DNA from: Marinobacter sp.
GTDB taxonomy: Bacteria > Pseudomonadota > Gammaproteobacteria > Pseudomonadales > Oleiphilaceae
DNA length: 64,000 nt
Direction of reading: 5' to 3'
Assembly: GCA_014762755.1 (NCBI GenBank)
Contig: JABURI010000172.1
Coordinates: forward strand, 1 to 64,000
The translations under genes were made by a program, and so were the position numbers. The notes beneath the pieces are model-generated. The model made no database searches and was not told the DNA's origin. It saw nothing but the letters and a program-made list of their open reading frames with translations. This document shows, in pieces, positions 28,592-38,346 of this stretch. Each line of letters begins with the position of its first letter. Positions within the stretch are counted from its first letter, which is position 1.

Positions 28592-31240
28592 TCAGGGTAT
28601 GGCCAGACTCTTCAGTGCCTGCAGATCCCTGGGCTCGACGCCCAGATCCTGCCAGTTCTCCGGGTGGCAGGTGAACAACAGAATCTGATGCCGCTGCGCT
28701 GCATCGAACAGTATCCTCTTCATTCCATCCAGCCGCTCCGCATCGGAGTGCACCAGGGTATCATCGAGGATAATCAGTGTTGGTCGCCCTGCTTCCCTTA
28801 ACAGGTCCGCATAGGCCAGGCGGCTTATCAATCCCATCTGTTCCCTCGCTCCGAAACTAAGCTCGGTCATCTGTCCCAGCTCGCCACCACGGGTAAACCT
28901 GCCGGGCATCAGATGCTCGTCGACTTCCAGCGTTGCCTCCGGGAAAAGTACCGAAAGGTAGTGATTCAGGTGTTTTTGCAACGGTGCCTGAAGGCGACGG
29001 GTCAATGCCTGGCGCTTTCCGGTGAGCACCTTCAATAGCAGATCAAGCGCCTGGGCGCGCCGGTGCAGTTCTCCATACCTGCGATTGACATGTTCATACT
29101 CTCCGGACTTCTCGCTGAGTTGTTCCTCAAGCCCTTCTGCTCCCCAGGCTTCCAGCCGGACCCGGATATCCCGAAGCTCCCGCTCCCGGTTTTCCTGGGC
29201 TTTTTGCTGGGTTTCCGCAGCCTGCCGGAAACGCTGGATGTCCTGCTGAAGCAGTTCCGGCCGGGCCTCACGTATCTTCTTGTCCAGTGATTCAAGGCTC
29301 TCCAGCACCGTCGCTTCCCGCTTCTCCGATTCGGAGATCTTATCGGCCAGCTCCCGAAGCTGGCGCTGGCTCTGAGAATTGTTCAATTCCTCCGTGAGCT
29401 GCTGCCATTCCCGGTTGGCGTTCTCGACATTCTGTCTGGCGGTCAGGATGGCCGTCTGGTGTTTGCTCCGGGCAGTTTCGGCTTCTGACAGACGATGCTC
29501 CGCATCTTTTCTTGCCCTTTCGGCTTCAGGAAGGCCGGGGAGATTGGTATCAGCCACACCCGTTGACTTCAGTACCGAGTCTAGCTCCCCTTTTCGAGCC
29601 TCCAGGTCCGCCAGGGTACCCCGGGTCTCGGTACGAAGACGTTCCAGCCCCTGGGGCGCAACCGACACCAACAGATCTGCAGTGTGCTTCAGCCTGTTCT
29701 CCGCATCCCGAAACCGCGCCAGCTTCTGTTCCGCTTCTTCAACGTTATGGACACCAAGTGCTCGAAGCTGTTCACTCAGGGTTTGCTCAAGATGTGCCAG
29801 GGTGCGCCGGACGCTCGCCAGATCTTCTCCCCCAGGCGTAATGCCGAGGCGTCCCACACCGGGAATCTCCAGTGTGGTTTCTTCGAGGAGGCGACGTTCA
29901 CCCTCCCCCTCAATGCTTTCGTCGCTTAGATGCAGGCTTTGTCCCTGCTCCAGCTGCCAGGTGAGACGCGTGGCGATGGTCTGGCTTCTGATTCCTTCTT
30001 CGTCAAACTGGCGCTGGGTCACCCTGGCGTGTTGCACCAGATCAGGGTCAATCCTGTTCTCCTGCTTTTGCTTGCTGGCCTCGTCCAGCTCTTGCTGGAA
30101 CCCGGTGGCCTTGTCCAGGTTTTGCCGGAGAGTCTTGTGCTGGTTTTCCAGCCGAGTGACTTCCTGTTTGAGCCTGGCAAGAGTTTCCAGCTGGCGGGCC
30201 TGTTCAACGGTTTTGATCGCCGCATCGTAGCTTTCACGCGCATCCTGAAGAGCCTTGTCGAGACCAGGGGTTCGGGCCTCTTGCTCTGTCAGAACCTCCC
30301 GGGCCTTACGGAGATCGGTTTCTCGCTGCTCCAGCTTTTTGCCCTGACTCTGCACTTGCTCCAGGTTCTGGCGAAGCAGATTCAGATTCTGACGCACGTG
30401 ATCGAGCGTCTCCTTTTCTCTCAATCGTTGCGCCTGAAGTGACTCCACCTGACGGAACTGCTCCTGGGCCTGCTCCATCCTGCGGCGAGCCTCCTCCCAG
30501 GGCCGGTCCCGATTCGCGCGCTCAAACTCCGTCGCGAGCGTTCCCAGGCGATCCACCTGGACCTGATATTGCTCGATCCGGGACTGCAATTCGGCAATCT
30601 GTCCTTCCAGTTCAGCACGTTCCTTTTCAAGCTGCTGATATTCCCCCCGGGGTTTGCCGGTACCGGTAAGCAATTCCGCGCGCTGCTTTTCCACGGCCTG
30701 AATCACCTCATCGCCGCCGGTACTGGCCACTTCACCAACGAGGTTGTTGAGGGCGGATTTCAGGTGATCGCCGGCGTGCTCAACGGCCTTCTCGATATCC
30801 TGGCCGGTGCCCTGCTCGACCCAGAGCAACCCCGGTATACCCCAGTGCTCTTCCTTGCTGGCTCCCTTTTTAGGGAACTGGTACCCCAGTAATTCCGCAA
30901 GCTTCTCTTCGGCTTCTTCACCACTGAAAGTCTGGCCGTCAACCTGCAAATCACATCGCTTGCGCTGGAGGAAACTTTTGGTCAGCGACCAGTGATGGCC
31001 CTCGTGCTCAAAATCCAGTTCGATCGCCGGCGCCGCTGCAGAGTCACCCCAGGGCCGCAGGTCTTCAACGGATTTGGATCGATGGCGTTCGAAGAAGGCA
31101 GCCCGGATGGCCCGCACCAGCGTGCTTTTTCCGGATTCGTTCGGGCCGTGGATCAGGTTGATACCCGGTTGCAGTCCCTCGAGGGTGATCGGATTTCGGA
31201 ATTGGCGAACCTGTTCGAGCCTCAGTCTCTCGAGTCTCAC
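28592..31240 (-). CDS. SbcC/YhaN-like SMC-type ATPase
   Basis: Walker A HGPNESGKSTLVRAI, long coiled coil, C-terminal LSFGAREQMGLISRLAYADLL and Walker B LIILDDTLV. Confidence 0.88.
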   Translation of the reverse strand: MRLERLRLEQVRQFRNPITLEGLQPGINLIHGPNESGKSTLVRAIRAAFFERHRSKSVEDLRPWGDSAAAPAIELDFEHEGHHWSLTKSFLQRKRCDLQVDGQTFSGEEAEEKLAELLGYQFPKKGASKEEHWGIPGLLWVEQGTGQDIEKAVEHAGDHLKSALNNLVGEVASTGGDEVIQAVEKQRAELLTGTGKPRGEYQQLEKERAELEGQIAELQSRIEQYQVQVDRLGTLATEFERANRDRPWEEARRRMEQAQEQFRQVESLQAQRLREKETLDHVRQNLNLLRQNLEQVQSQGKKLEQRETDLRKAREVLTEQEARTPGLDKALQDARESYDAAIKTVEQARQLETLARLKQEVTRLENQHKTLRQNLDKATGFQQELDEASKQKQENRIDPDLVQHARVTQRQFDEEGIRSQTIATRLTWQLEQGQSLHLSDESIEGEGERRLLEETTLEIPGVGRLGITPGGEDLASVRRTLAHLEQTLSEQLRALGVHNVEEAEQKLARFRDAENRLKHTADLLVSVAPQGLERLRTETRGTLADLEARKGELDSVLKSTGVADTNLPGLPEAERARKDAEHRLSEAETARSKHQTAILTARQNVENANREWQQLTEELNNSQSQRQLRELADKISESEKREATVLESLESLDKKIREARPELLQQDIQRFRQAAETQQKAQENRERELRDIRVRLEAWGAEGLEEQLSEKSGEYEHVNRRYGELHRRAQALDLLLKVLTGKRQALTRRLQAPLQKHLNHYLSVLFPEATLEVDEHLMPGRFTRGGELGQMTELSFGAREQMGLISRLAYADLLREAGRPTLIILDDTLVHSDAERLDGMKRILFDAAQRHQILLFTCHPENWQDLGVEPRDLQALKSLAIP

Positions 31241-32382
31241 TGGCTGACCTCCTGTTTACCGCTATTGAGCAGGCCTGTCAGGATTGCCAGGGCATCCCTC
31301 GCCGATTCCGGGCTGTCGCCCAACTGGAGCTGCCTCAACTCCTCAATGGTTTCTCCCAGGTAACCATCGGCGTTAAGCGCTGCGATATCTTCTTCCGTGG
31401 GCTCAAGCTGAAGTCCGGCACGGTCACAACTCACACTTCGAAACCGCGCTTCCGCTAATGAAAGCGCGTGATCAAGCCGCTGGAGCCCCTCAAGGGTAAT
31501 CGCGCCTTCGAGGCGGATATCCAGAACCGAAGCTTCCGGCAGGTTCTCCATCCGCTCGATCAGCCGGTCCAGATCCGATGGGACAGAAAGCGTTTCACGC
31601 CACTGGTGCCAACGATAATGAGCCGTATCAACGCTCTTCACTGCTGGCACCGTAGCTGGCCCTGCAATATCGACGATCAGGGCATAGCCGGCTTCGTTGT
31701 TCCGGAATCGCTCCGGCTCCGGCGTACCACTGTACCAGGTTCGCTCATTGATCTGCTTGGCACCATGCCAATCGCCCAAAGCCAGGTAATCAAGCCTGGC
31801 CTGCTCTGCCCGATCCGGAGCGATCGGATTGGTCGCATCCACTTCCTCCGGCAGCACCCCCTGAACACTCCCATGGGCAAGACCCACCCGCACGAGGCCG
31901 GCAGGCGTCTCCCTCTCACTGAAGTCTTCGGTGAGATCACTATAAGTGTGGCGCTGGGTCAGCGGTGCGCTGAGTACTGCAAGGCCCTGCTCTTCGAGCA
32001 GAATCACGTCCGGCTCAAGCGCCAGATGAATGTTATCGGGGACCGCCTGCAAACGCCGGGCCCGTGTCCAGACGCTCTCGGCAAGGGCAGCATCGTGGTT
32101 GCCCGGGAGCATGACCCATGGGCCCTTGAAGGCGCTGGTGGCATTGAACACCCTACGAATCGTACGGTCGGAAACCCCTTGCGCGTCGAACACATCGCCC
32201 GCCACGAGGACTGCATCGCATTCGTGTTCAACGGCCAGTTGTGCCAGCCTTTCGATCGCCCCAAAACGGGCCTCAGCCAGCGCAGCGCCATCTTCCGTTT
32301 CGAAACGACTGAATGACCGGCCCATTTGCCAGTCCGCGGTATGAAGAAATCTGGGCACAAGCGTTCCCCTGTCCGAATGCAT
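31237..32382 (-). CDS. SbcD/YhaO-like DNA exonuclease (metallophosphoesterase)
   Basis: FLHTADWQMGR, LVAGDVFDAQG, LPGNHDAAL; overlaps SbcC-like gene by 4 nt. Confidence 0.9.
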   Translation of the reverse strand: MHSDRGTLVPRFLHTADWQMGRSFSRFETEDGAALAEARFGAIERLAQLAVEHECDAVLVAGDVFDAQGVSDRTIRRVFNATSAFKGPWVMLPGNHDAALAESVWTRARRLQAVPDNIHLALEPDVILLEEQGLAVLSAPLTQRHTYSDLTEDFSERETPAGLVRVGLAHGSVQGVLPEEVDATNPIAPDRAEQARLDYLALGDWHGAKQINERTWYSGTPEPERFRNNEAGYALIVDIAGPATVPAVKSVDTAHYRWHQWRETLSVPSDLDRLIERMENLPEASVLDIRLEGAITLEGLQRLDHALSLAEARFRSVSCDRAGLQLEPTEEDIAALNADGYLGETIEELRQLQLGDSPESARDALAILTGLLNSGKQEVSQ

Positions 32383-32490
32383 GCTCTATCAACACGCATT
32401 CAAGGTTACCGATCCTTGAAGAAAATTGCACAACTCTCTGATTGGCGGGCGCTTTGGGGTGTAGAAGAAAGCGGAAGAGTCGAAGAAGGC

Positions 32491-32520
32491 GGGGTCAGAT
32501 GAAAGCATTCATCTGACCCC
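32491..32520. repeat. Perfect REP-like palindrome GGGGTCAGATGAA-AGCA-TTCATCTGACCCC
   Basis: 13-bp perfect inverted repeat with 4-nt loop, immediately downstream of the minus-strand beta-barrel gene. Confidence 0.85.
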
Positions 32521-32529
32521 ATTTTCACG

Positions 32530-33138
32530 TCAGAACAAAAACTCGGGGCCGATACTGAAGACGTTGATGTCGGATTCACCCGTCTCGTCTTCATCGCCAA
32601 CATCCATAAGAAAGTCCCAGTCGGCCCGCACGCGGAAATTCTCGGAAACATCAAAACTGGCGCCAAGACCGGTTCTGAGAGAAAAATCCGTGTCGTCATC
32701 GCTGAATCGTAAATTGCCTGCACTGGTCTGCGCAGTAGCTTCATAGTTCAGCTGCCAGTACATGACACCTGCTTTGGCAAACACCTTGAACCGACCGGTT
32801 CTTGGCATTCCCAACTGCAACGTCGCATCAAAGAAGTGGCCATCGACCTCGGCGGAAGCAAAACCGAGTCCCTCAACTGTTCCGGATGCGGACACCTCAT
32901 CAATGTAACGATAGCCAAACTCGAAGTTCGCAAAGCCGATGTACTCCGTTCCGCCATAAATACGGCCTGTCAAAGAGCTGTCATCGCATGAGGAGATTTC
33001 GGCACCCGAGCAAAAATCATCGACTTCAGCCTGGCCTACAGAGATGCCGAAATACCCGGGATAGAACTCCACTGCCTGGGCGCCAGAGGCGTACATAGAG
33101 CCGGCCATGACGGCGAGCAAAAGGGATCTGATCTTCAT
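32530..33138 (-). CDS. Outer membrane beta-barrel protein
   Basis: Signal peptide ending GAQA; alternating strand pattern; C-terminal FSIGPEFLF aromatic terminus. Confidence 0.82.
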   Translation of the reverse strand: MKIRSLLLAVMAGSMYASGAQAVEFYPGYFGISVGQAEVDDFCSGAEISSCDDSSLTGRIYGGTEYIGFANFEFGYRYIDEVSASGTVEGLGFASAEVDGHFFDATLQLGMPRTGRFKVFAKAGVMYWQLNYEATAQTSAGNLRFSDDDTDFSLRTGLGASFDVSENFRVRADWDFLMDVGDEDETGESDINVFSIGPEFLF

Positions 33139-33162
33139 GGTTGGGAACTCCTTTTCTGTTAA

Positions 33163-34134
33163 TCAGTAGAGTGGCGCCACCCTAACGGACTGACAGTCGT
33201 CAGAGCTTTGAACTGTCTGGCCATTTATCCACACCGCCACACCCGTTGCGGTTCCACCCGCACTGTCACCATAAAGGACTTGGGCTTCTCCCTCGCTCGA
33301 AACACTGATGATCCCTTCTCTCGGACAGTTTTGAGGTTCCACAAACACAAGAGGATCCGGAGTCGACACTTTAAGATAACCACCAACGGAGGAACCAATG
33401 AGAGTCCCGCCAATCCGGATCTCAGTCGTGGATCCGATTCGCTTCAAACTGGTATTTGAATCCTTGAGCGCGACATAACTCTCACCTACTTCAAATTCCA
33501 GCCCGGCGACCTTCTCCGTCACACAACCATTGTCAGTGCCCAACTCAACCTCGAAAACCAGAGATGACCGTCCCTCAATCCGGAACGACCTCGTGCCTTC
33601 TGAATCAACAAGCACACCACTCAGATCATTATAGATTTCGTATCCTTCCCTTTTTTGCCATTCGCCGGTCTGGTCTGTAATTGCCTCTCCGCTTTGGTAG
33701 GTTCCGGTAAGAATGACCTGGTCAGAGTCTGGAGTGGTCACCAGGCAATCGTTAAATAACCAACGTTCGTCAGCATTACTTCCGGAACCGGAAACACTCA
33801 GAGTTGCGGTACCATCATTTTCACAAACAAGCTGGTCACCATTTTGGTTCGACAGAACTGTGCGAACATCCTCAATCAGGTCAAACCCGGCTTCAACATC
33901 ACTGTAGATGCCCAGCATGTTCCCGACATCCTCTGCTCCAGATATTTGAATTGTCTTATTCTCAAAGTCGTTTGGGTCGAGCGTAAGTTCATAGACAGGA
34001 ATGTCGGGCAATTCACAGCTCAAGGCTACAGCACTATCACTACCGGCACTCCCACCTCCGCCTCCGCCACAAGCAGCCAGGGCAGAAGCTCCCACAACCA
34101 GGGATCCCTTTCTCAGCACCCGCATAACATCCAT
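33163..34134 (-). CDS. Hypothetical lipoprotein
   Basis: Lipobox ASALAAC followed by Gly6 linker; no recognised domain. Confidence 0.7.
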   Translation of the reverse strand: MDVMRVLRKGSLVVGASALAACGGGGGGSAGSDSAVALSCELPDIPVYELTLDPNDFENKTIQISGAEDVGNMLGIYSDVEAGFDLIEDVRTVLSNQNGDQLVCENDGTATLSVSGSGSNADERWLFNDCLVTTPDSDQVILTGTYQSGEAITDQTGEWQKREGYEIYNDLSGVLVDSEGTRSFRIEGRSSLVFEVELGTDNGCVTEKVAGLEFEVGESYVALKDSNTSLKRIGSTTEIRIGGTLIGSSVGGYLKVSTPDPLVFVEPQNCPREGIISVSSEGEAQVLYGDSAGGTATGVAVWINGQTVQSSDDCQSVRVAPLY

Positions 34135-34361
34135 TTTTGTTGTCCTCTTACTGCTACATCTTCGGTCGATCGACGTAGCGAAATCCTGACCGGCCCACTA
34201 CAAAGATAGTCCATTTACCGGAGTGGACCAGGGAACCCAGCAGAAATTTAAGGCCCAGCTCACGCTTTCGACGTAACAATCACAACAATCCGGTGACTTC
34301 TACTTCTGCACGAAGCCGGTACCTGAATTCGGACCGATAAATCCTGTATATTCAGAACAGC

Positions 34362-34390
34362 CGCTGCCGCCTCTGCGTGGCGGCTTTTTT
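34362..34390 (+). terminator. Terminator-like hairpin upstream of rhodanese gene
   Basis: gccgcc-tctgcgt-ggcggc followed by tttttt, 27 nt before the 34417 ATG. Confidence 0.7.
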
Positions 34391-34416
34391 ACGAAAGACT
34401 ATCGGGGTATTTCACC

Positions 34417-34797
34417 ATGAAAACCGTTCACGACATGGTCCAGGCTGCAAAGACCGAAATCCGGGAAGTACCTTTGGACCAATCCGAAGACGCCATCAAA
34501 AAAGCGGATATGTTGATTGATGTTCGCGAAGCGGACGAGTTCCACGCGGGCCACATTCCGGGAGCCGTAAACATTCCAAGGGGCATCCTGGAATTCAAAC
34601 TGACCAACGACCCCGCCTTCGAAGACCGGGCGCTGAATATGGTGATCTACTGCAAGAACAGTGGTCGCTCTGCGCTCTCGGCCAAGGCAATGAAAGAGAT
34701 GGGATATCTTCACGTCCAGTCTATTGCCGGGGGAATTGATGCGTGGCAGGACGCAGGGAAGCCCGTCGTCAAACCGGAACTGCCCGATTTCATCTGA
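34417..34797 (+). CDS. Rhodanese-like domain protein
   Basis: LIDVREADEFHAGHIPGAVNIPRGILEF ... VIYCKNSGRSALSAKAM. Confidence 0.93.
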   Translation: MKTVHDMVQAAKTEIREVPLDQSEDAIKKADMLIDVREADEFHAGHIPGAVNIPRGILEFKLTNDPAFEDRALNMVIYCKNSGRSALSAKAMKEMGYLHVQSIAGGIDAWQDAGKPVVKPELPDFI

Positions 34798-34852
34798 CTA
34801 GTGTCCCGTCTGGGCAGGCAAGTACGCCTGCCATGTTATACTGACTGCCACT

Positions 34853-34938
34853 CAACGGGGTGCCCTTCCCACGAAAAACGGAGGGCTGAGACCATACCCG
34901 CGGAACCTGATCCGGCTCGCACCGGCGAAGGGATTGAG
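34853..34938 (+). ncRNA. TPP riboswitch (THI element)
   Basis: aacggggtgccc ... gagggctgagaccatacccgcggaacctgatccggctcgcaccggcgaagggat; immediately upstream of thiBPQ. Confidence 0.95.
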
Positions 34939-34999
34939 TATTCACCGCTCCGGTGAAACCGCGGCATGGTTCCCCAGATCGAATCCGAGGATACGAACC

Positions 35000-36004
35000 A
35001 TGCCGAGACGCTCCCTGGCCCTTTTCGCAGGCATTGCGCTGCCCCTGCTGGCTCATGGCCAGGCCAACGAAACCCTGACCGTCTACACCCATCCTTCATT
35101 CGCCGCCGCATGGGGCCCCGGGCCGGGCGTGAAAGAAGCGTTCGAACAGCGGTGTGACTGCACCCTGGAATATGTTGTGCTTGATAGCGGAGGCGACATA
35201 CTCCAGCGGTTGCGCCTTGAAGGAAATTCCACCGACGCGGATGTGGTGCTCGGGCTGCACACCGGCACCATGGAAACCGCCCGCCAGACCGACCTGCTCG
35301 CCCCGCACGGCATCACGTTTGAGTCTCTTGAACTGCCCATCGACTGGCAGGATTCGTTGTTCGTGCCTTACGACTGGGGCTATTTCGCCTTCGTCTACAA
35401 CACCGAACAGTTACCCAACCCACCAAACAGCCTGGAGGAACTGGTCAACGCACCCGAGGAACTCCAGATCATTATCCAGGATCCCCGGACCAGCACACCG
35501 GGCCTTGGTCTGCTGCTCTGGATGAAGGCGGTCTATGGCGACCAGGCTGGCGAAAAATGGCAGGCCCTCAGTGACAACATTCTTACCACCACCAAGAGCT
35601 GGAGTGATGGCTACTTCTCACTGTTCATGAACGGTGAGGCACCGATGATTCTCTCCTACTCCACCTCTCCGGCCTATCACATGGCTATCGACAAGACCGA
35701 TCGTTACCAGGCCGCAGAATTCGAAGAGGGGCATTACCTGCAGGTGGAAGTGGCGGCTCTGGTTGAACCCTCTGAACAGAAAGCACTGGCCCGGGACTTC
35801 CTGCAGTTCATCCTGACCGCGGATTTCCAGCGCCACATTCCCCTGAAAAACGTGATGTATCCGGCCATTGATCTGGGAGACGAATTACCGGAGGTGTTTG
35901 ATCGCCTGATCCAGCCCGACAACACCCTGTTTATCGATCCGGCCATCGTCGCCGAAAAACGCAAATCCTGGCTGGATGAATGGCTCAACGCCATGATTCC
36001 GTAA
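35000..36004 (+). CDS. thiB: Thiamine ABC transporter substrate-binding protein
   Basis: Signal peptide, ETLTVYTHPSFAAAWGPGPGVKEAFEQRCDCTLEYV; downstream of TPP riboswitch; start moved from supplied 34934. Confidence 0.94.
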   Translation: MPRRSLALFAGIALPLLAHGQANETLTVYTHPSFAAAWGPGPGVKEAFEQRCDCTLEYVVLDSGGDILQRLRLEGNSTDADVVLGLHTGTMETARQTDLLAPHGITFESLELPIDWQDSLFVPYDWGYFAFVYNTEQLPNPPNSLEELVNAPEELQIIIQDPRTSTPGLGLLLWMKAVYGDQAGEKWQALSDNILTTTKSWSDGYFSLFMNGEAPMILSYSTSPAYHMAIDKTDRYQAAEFEEGHYLQVEVAALVEPSEQKALARDFLQFILTADFQRHIPLKNVMYPAIDLGDELPEVFDRLIQPDNTLFIDPAIVAEKRKSWLDEWLNAMIP

Positions 36005-37686
36005 TGCGCCAAGTCCCCTTCGGTGCCTCTCTGGCGCCATTCAGCCACCCGGGCTGGCAGATCGGCCCGGGCCTGCTCATCGCCGGCAGTTTGCTGGCAT
36101 TGACCATTGCCGGTGTGGCCGCACTGCTCTGCCAGGCCCCTCTACCCGAGGCGTCCGAACTTTGGCAGAACCGTTATCTCAGCAATGTCATCCGTTTCAC
36201 GGTCTGGCAAGCCACCTTGTCCACCGGACTCAGTCTGGTCCTGGGGCTGGTCATTGCACTTGTCCTGGTGAGGCAGCCCCGATTCCCGGGCCGGGGCCTG
36301 CTGTTACGGATGATGGAGCTGAGCCTGGTACTGCCAACCATCGTAGCGGTTTCTGGCCTCGTGGGGGTCTATGGCCGGCACGGCTGGCTGACTTCAGTGA
36401 TTGACCACTGGACCACATTCGGCTGGAATCTCTACGGGCTTAACGGCATCGTGCTGGCCCACATCTTTTTCAATGCACCGTTGGCCGGCCGGATTCTGCT
36501 CCAGGCGCTGGAATCGGTGCCCGCGCCCCGGCGGCGGGTGGCCAGCCAGCTGGGGCTACAAGGCTGGTGGCTCTGGCGTACCCTGGACTGGCCGGCAGTG
36601 AGCCAGGTTTTACCCGGCCTTGCTGCCCTGGTGTTCACCCTCTGCTTTACCAGTTTCGCCATCGTGATGACCCTCGGTGGAGGACCTGCCTCCACAACCC
36701 TCGAAGTGGCGATCTACCAGTCCCTGCGTTTTGAATTCGATTTCGGTCGCGCTGCCCTGCTGGCGATTGTGCAATTGCTGATCTGTGGAGCGATCTGGCT
36801 CTTGATGGTGCGTCGAGGTTTATCCGCTAACCTTACGCCACAACGCAGTTTTCCAGAAACGATACTCCGCCCAGACAGTCTCGGTCTTACACGGTTCCGG
36901 GATGTCGCGTTGCTGCTGTGCTTTACCCTCTTTCTGCTTCTGCCCCTTGCCGCAATCCTGGTTCGGGGCATGCCGGGGCTGGTCACTGTTGCCATTGACG
37001 GTGGTAACCCGCTGGCGGATCTGGCGAACGCAACATTGCGAAGCTTCGCCATTGCCCTGCCCGCCGGCGCACTTTCAGTGCTGTCGGCGCTCCTGGTGCG
37101 GGCCCTGGCCAGTCGGGGTGGCCCGCATCTGATCAGATTGTCTTCGGTGGCAACCGCGGTGCCCCTGATGGTCCCCCCGATCGTCCTCGGTACGGGCCTT
37201 TTCCTGCTGCTCCGGCCGAGCCTTGGGCACGCCTATCAGGGACTGGCGCTGGTTGCCCTGATCAATGGCCTGATGGCCCTGCCATTTGTCACCCAGCTCC
37301 TCAGGGGACCGCTGACGGGCCTGGATGAGGCCACCACACGACAGGCGGACCAGCTTGGATTACTGGGCTGGTATCGCTGGCGCTGGCTGCACTGGCCCCG
37401 GCTCAGGCGCCCGCTCGCCCTGGCCATGGCCTACGGCACCGGGTTGTCACTGGGGGACTTCGGGGTGATCGCACTGTTCGGCTCGCCGGGACAACCGACG
37501 GTGCCGGTCCTGCTTTACCAGCAACTGGGCAGCTACCGCATGGAACTCGCGGCCGGCACCGCCCTGTGGCTGGTAACTCTTCTGCTGCTCGTCTTCGCGG
37601 CCTTCAATTTGCCGGGTTACAGACGCAAACAGAGCCGACACCAGCAAGATGCATTGAAGACCCTTGCGGAGGCCCGCCATGCTTGA
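36004..37686 (+). CDS. thiP: Thiamine/thiamine pyrophosphate ABC transporter permease
   Basis: Polytopic, two BPD_transp-like halves; ATG overlaps thiB stop. Confidence 0.92.
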   Translation: MRQVPFGASLAPFSHPGWQIGPGLLIAGSLLALTIAGVAALLCQAPLPEASELWQNRYLSNVIRFTVWQATLSTGLSLVLGLVIALVLVRQPRFPGRGLLLRMMELSLVLPTIVAVSGLVGVYGRHGWLTSVIDHWTTFGWNLYGLNGIVLAHIFFNAPLAGRILLQALESVPAPRRRVASQLGLQGWWLWRTLDWPAVSQVLPGLAALVFTLCFTSFAIVMTLGGGPASTTLEVAIYQSLRFEFDFGRAALLAIVQLLICGAIWLLMVRRGLSANLTPQRSFPETILRPDSLGLTRFRDVALLLCFTLFLLLPLAAILVRGMPGLVTVAIDGGNPLADLANATLRSFAIALPAGALSVLSALLVRALASRGGPHLIRLSSVATAVPLMVPPIVLGTGLFLLLRPSLGHAYQGLALVALINGLMALPFVTQLLRGPLTGLDEATTRQADQLGLLGWYRWRWLHWPRLRRPLALAMAYGTGLSLGDFGVIALFGSPGQPTVPVLLYQQLGSYRMELAAGTALWLVTLLLLVFAAFNLPGYRRKQSRHQQDALKTLAEARHA

Positions 37687-38293
37687 CGTGAAGAATCTGA
37701 CCTTCCGCTACCCGGACACGGAAACCACCTGGCGGTTCAGCTTTCAGGTGGACCATGGGCAATGTATTGCCATAAACGGCCCCAGTGGTTCCGGGAAGTC
37801 CACGCTCCTGAACCTGCTCGCCGGTTTCCTGACAGCGGATTCCGGCTCCATCCTTTGGGAAGGTGAATTACTCAATGAGCTGCCGCCATGGGATCGCCCG
37901 GTAACCAGCCTGTTTCAGGAACATAACCTGTTCGAACACCTCGATGTGCAGACCAACATTGGTCTGGGTATGCATCCCGGACTCAAGCTGAGCGCGAGCC
38001 AGAAACAGGCCATCTCCAATGGACTTGCCAGCGTCCGCATGGCCGGCTTTGAAAGTCGTATGCCCGGGGACTTGTCCGGCGGGCAACGTCAGCGTGTGGC
38101 CCTGCTAAGGGCCCTTTTGCGGGACCAACCCATCCTTCTGCTGGATGAGCCTCTCACGGGCCTGGATGCAGACGCACGCAACCAGTTACGGGCCCTGCTG
38201 TTCCGACACAAGGCCGCAGGCAAGGTTCTGGTTCTGGCGAGCCACGACGCGGAAGATCGAAAGATACTGGCGGATAAGCAATTGAATCTCTAA
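37679..38293 (+). CDS. thiQ: Thiamine ABC transporter ATP-binding protein
   Basis: Walker A GPSGSGKST, LSGGQRQRVALLRALL, LLLDEPLTGLD. Confidence 0.94.
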   Translation: MLDVKNLTFRYPDTETTWRFSFQVDHGQCIAINGPSGSGKSTLLNLLAGFLTADSGSILWEGELLNELPPWDRPVTSLFQEHNLFEHLDVQTNIGLGMHPGLKLSASQKQAISNGLASVRMAGFESRMPGDLSGGQRQRVALLRALLRDQPILLLDEPLTGLDADARNQLRALLFRHKAAGKVLVLASHDAEDRKILADKQLNL

Positions 38294-38346
38294 GCTGTCA
38301 TTAGCTTGATATTCAATAACTTCCCGAGGCCCGGACGTATCCAAAG

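Noticed and set aside
28592-32382. Novel defence system from the ATPase-nuclease pair
   Set aside because: Fold and order fit the known SbcC/SbcD (YhaN/YhaO) type; no other defence genes are adjacent, so it is kept only as a hookless variant.
34934-34999. Extended N-terminus for thiB
   Set aside because: Lies within the riboswitch leader; the signal peptide begins at MPRRSLALFAGIAL (35000).
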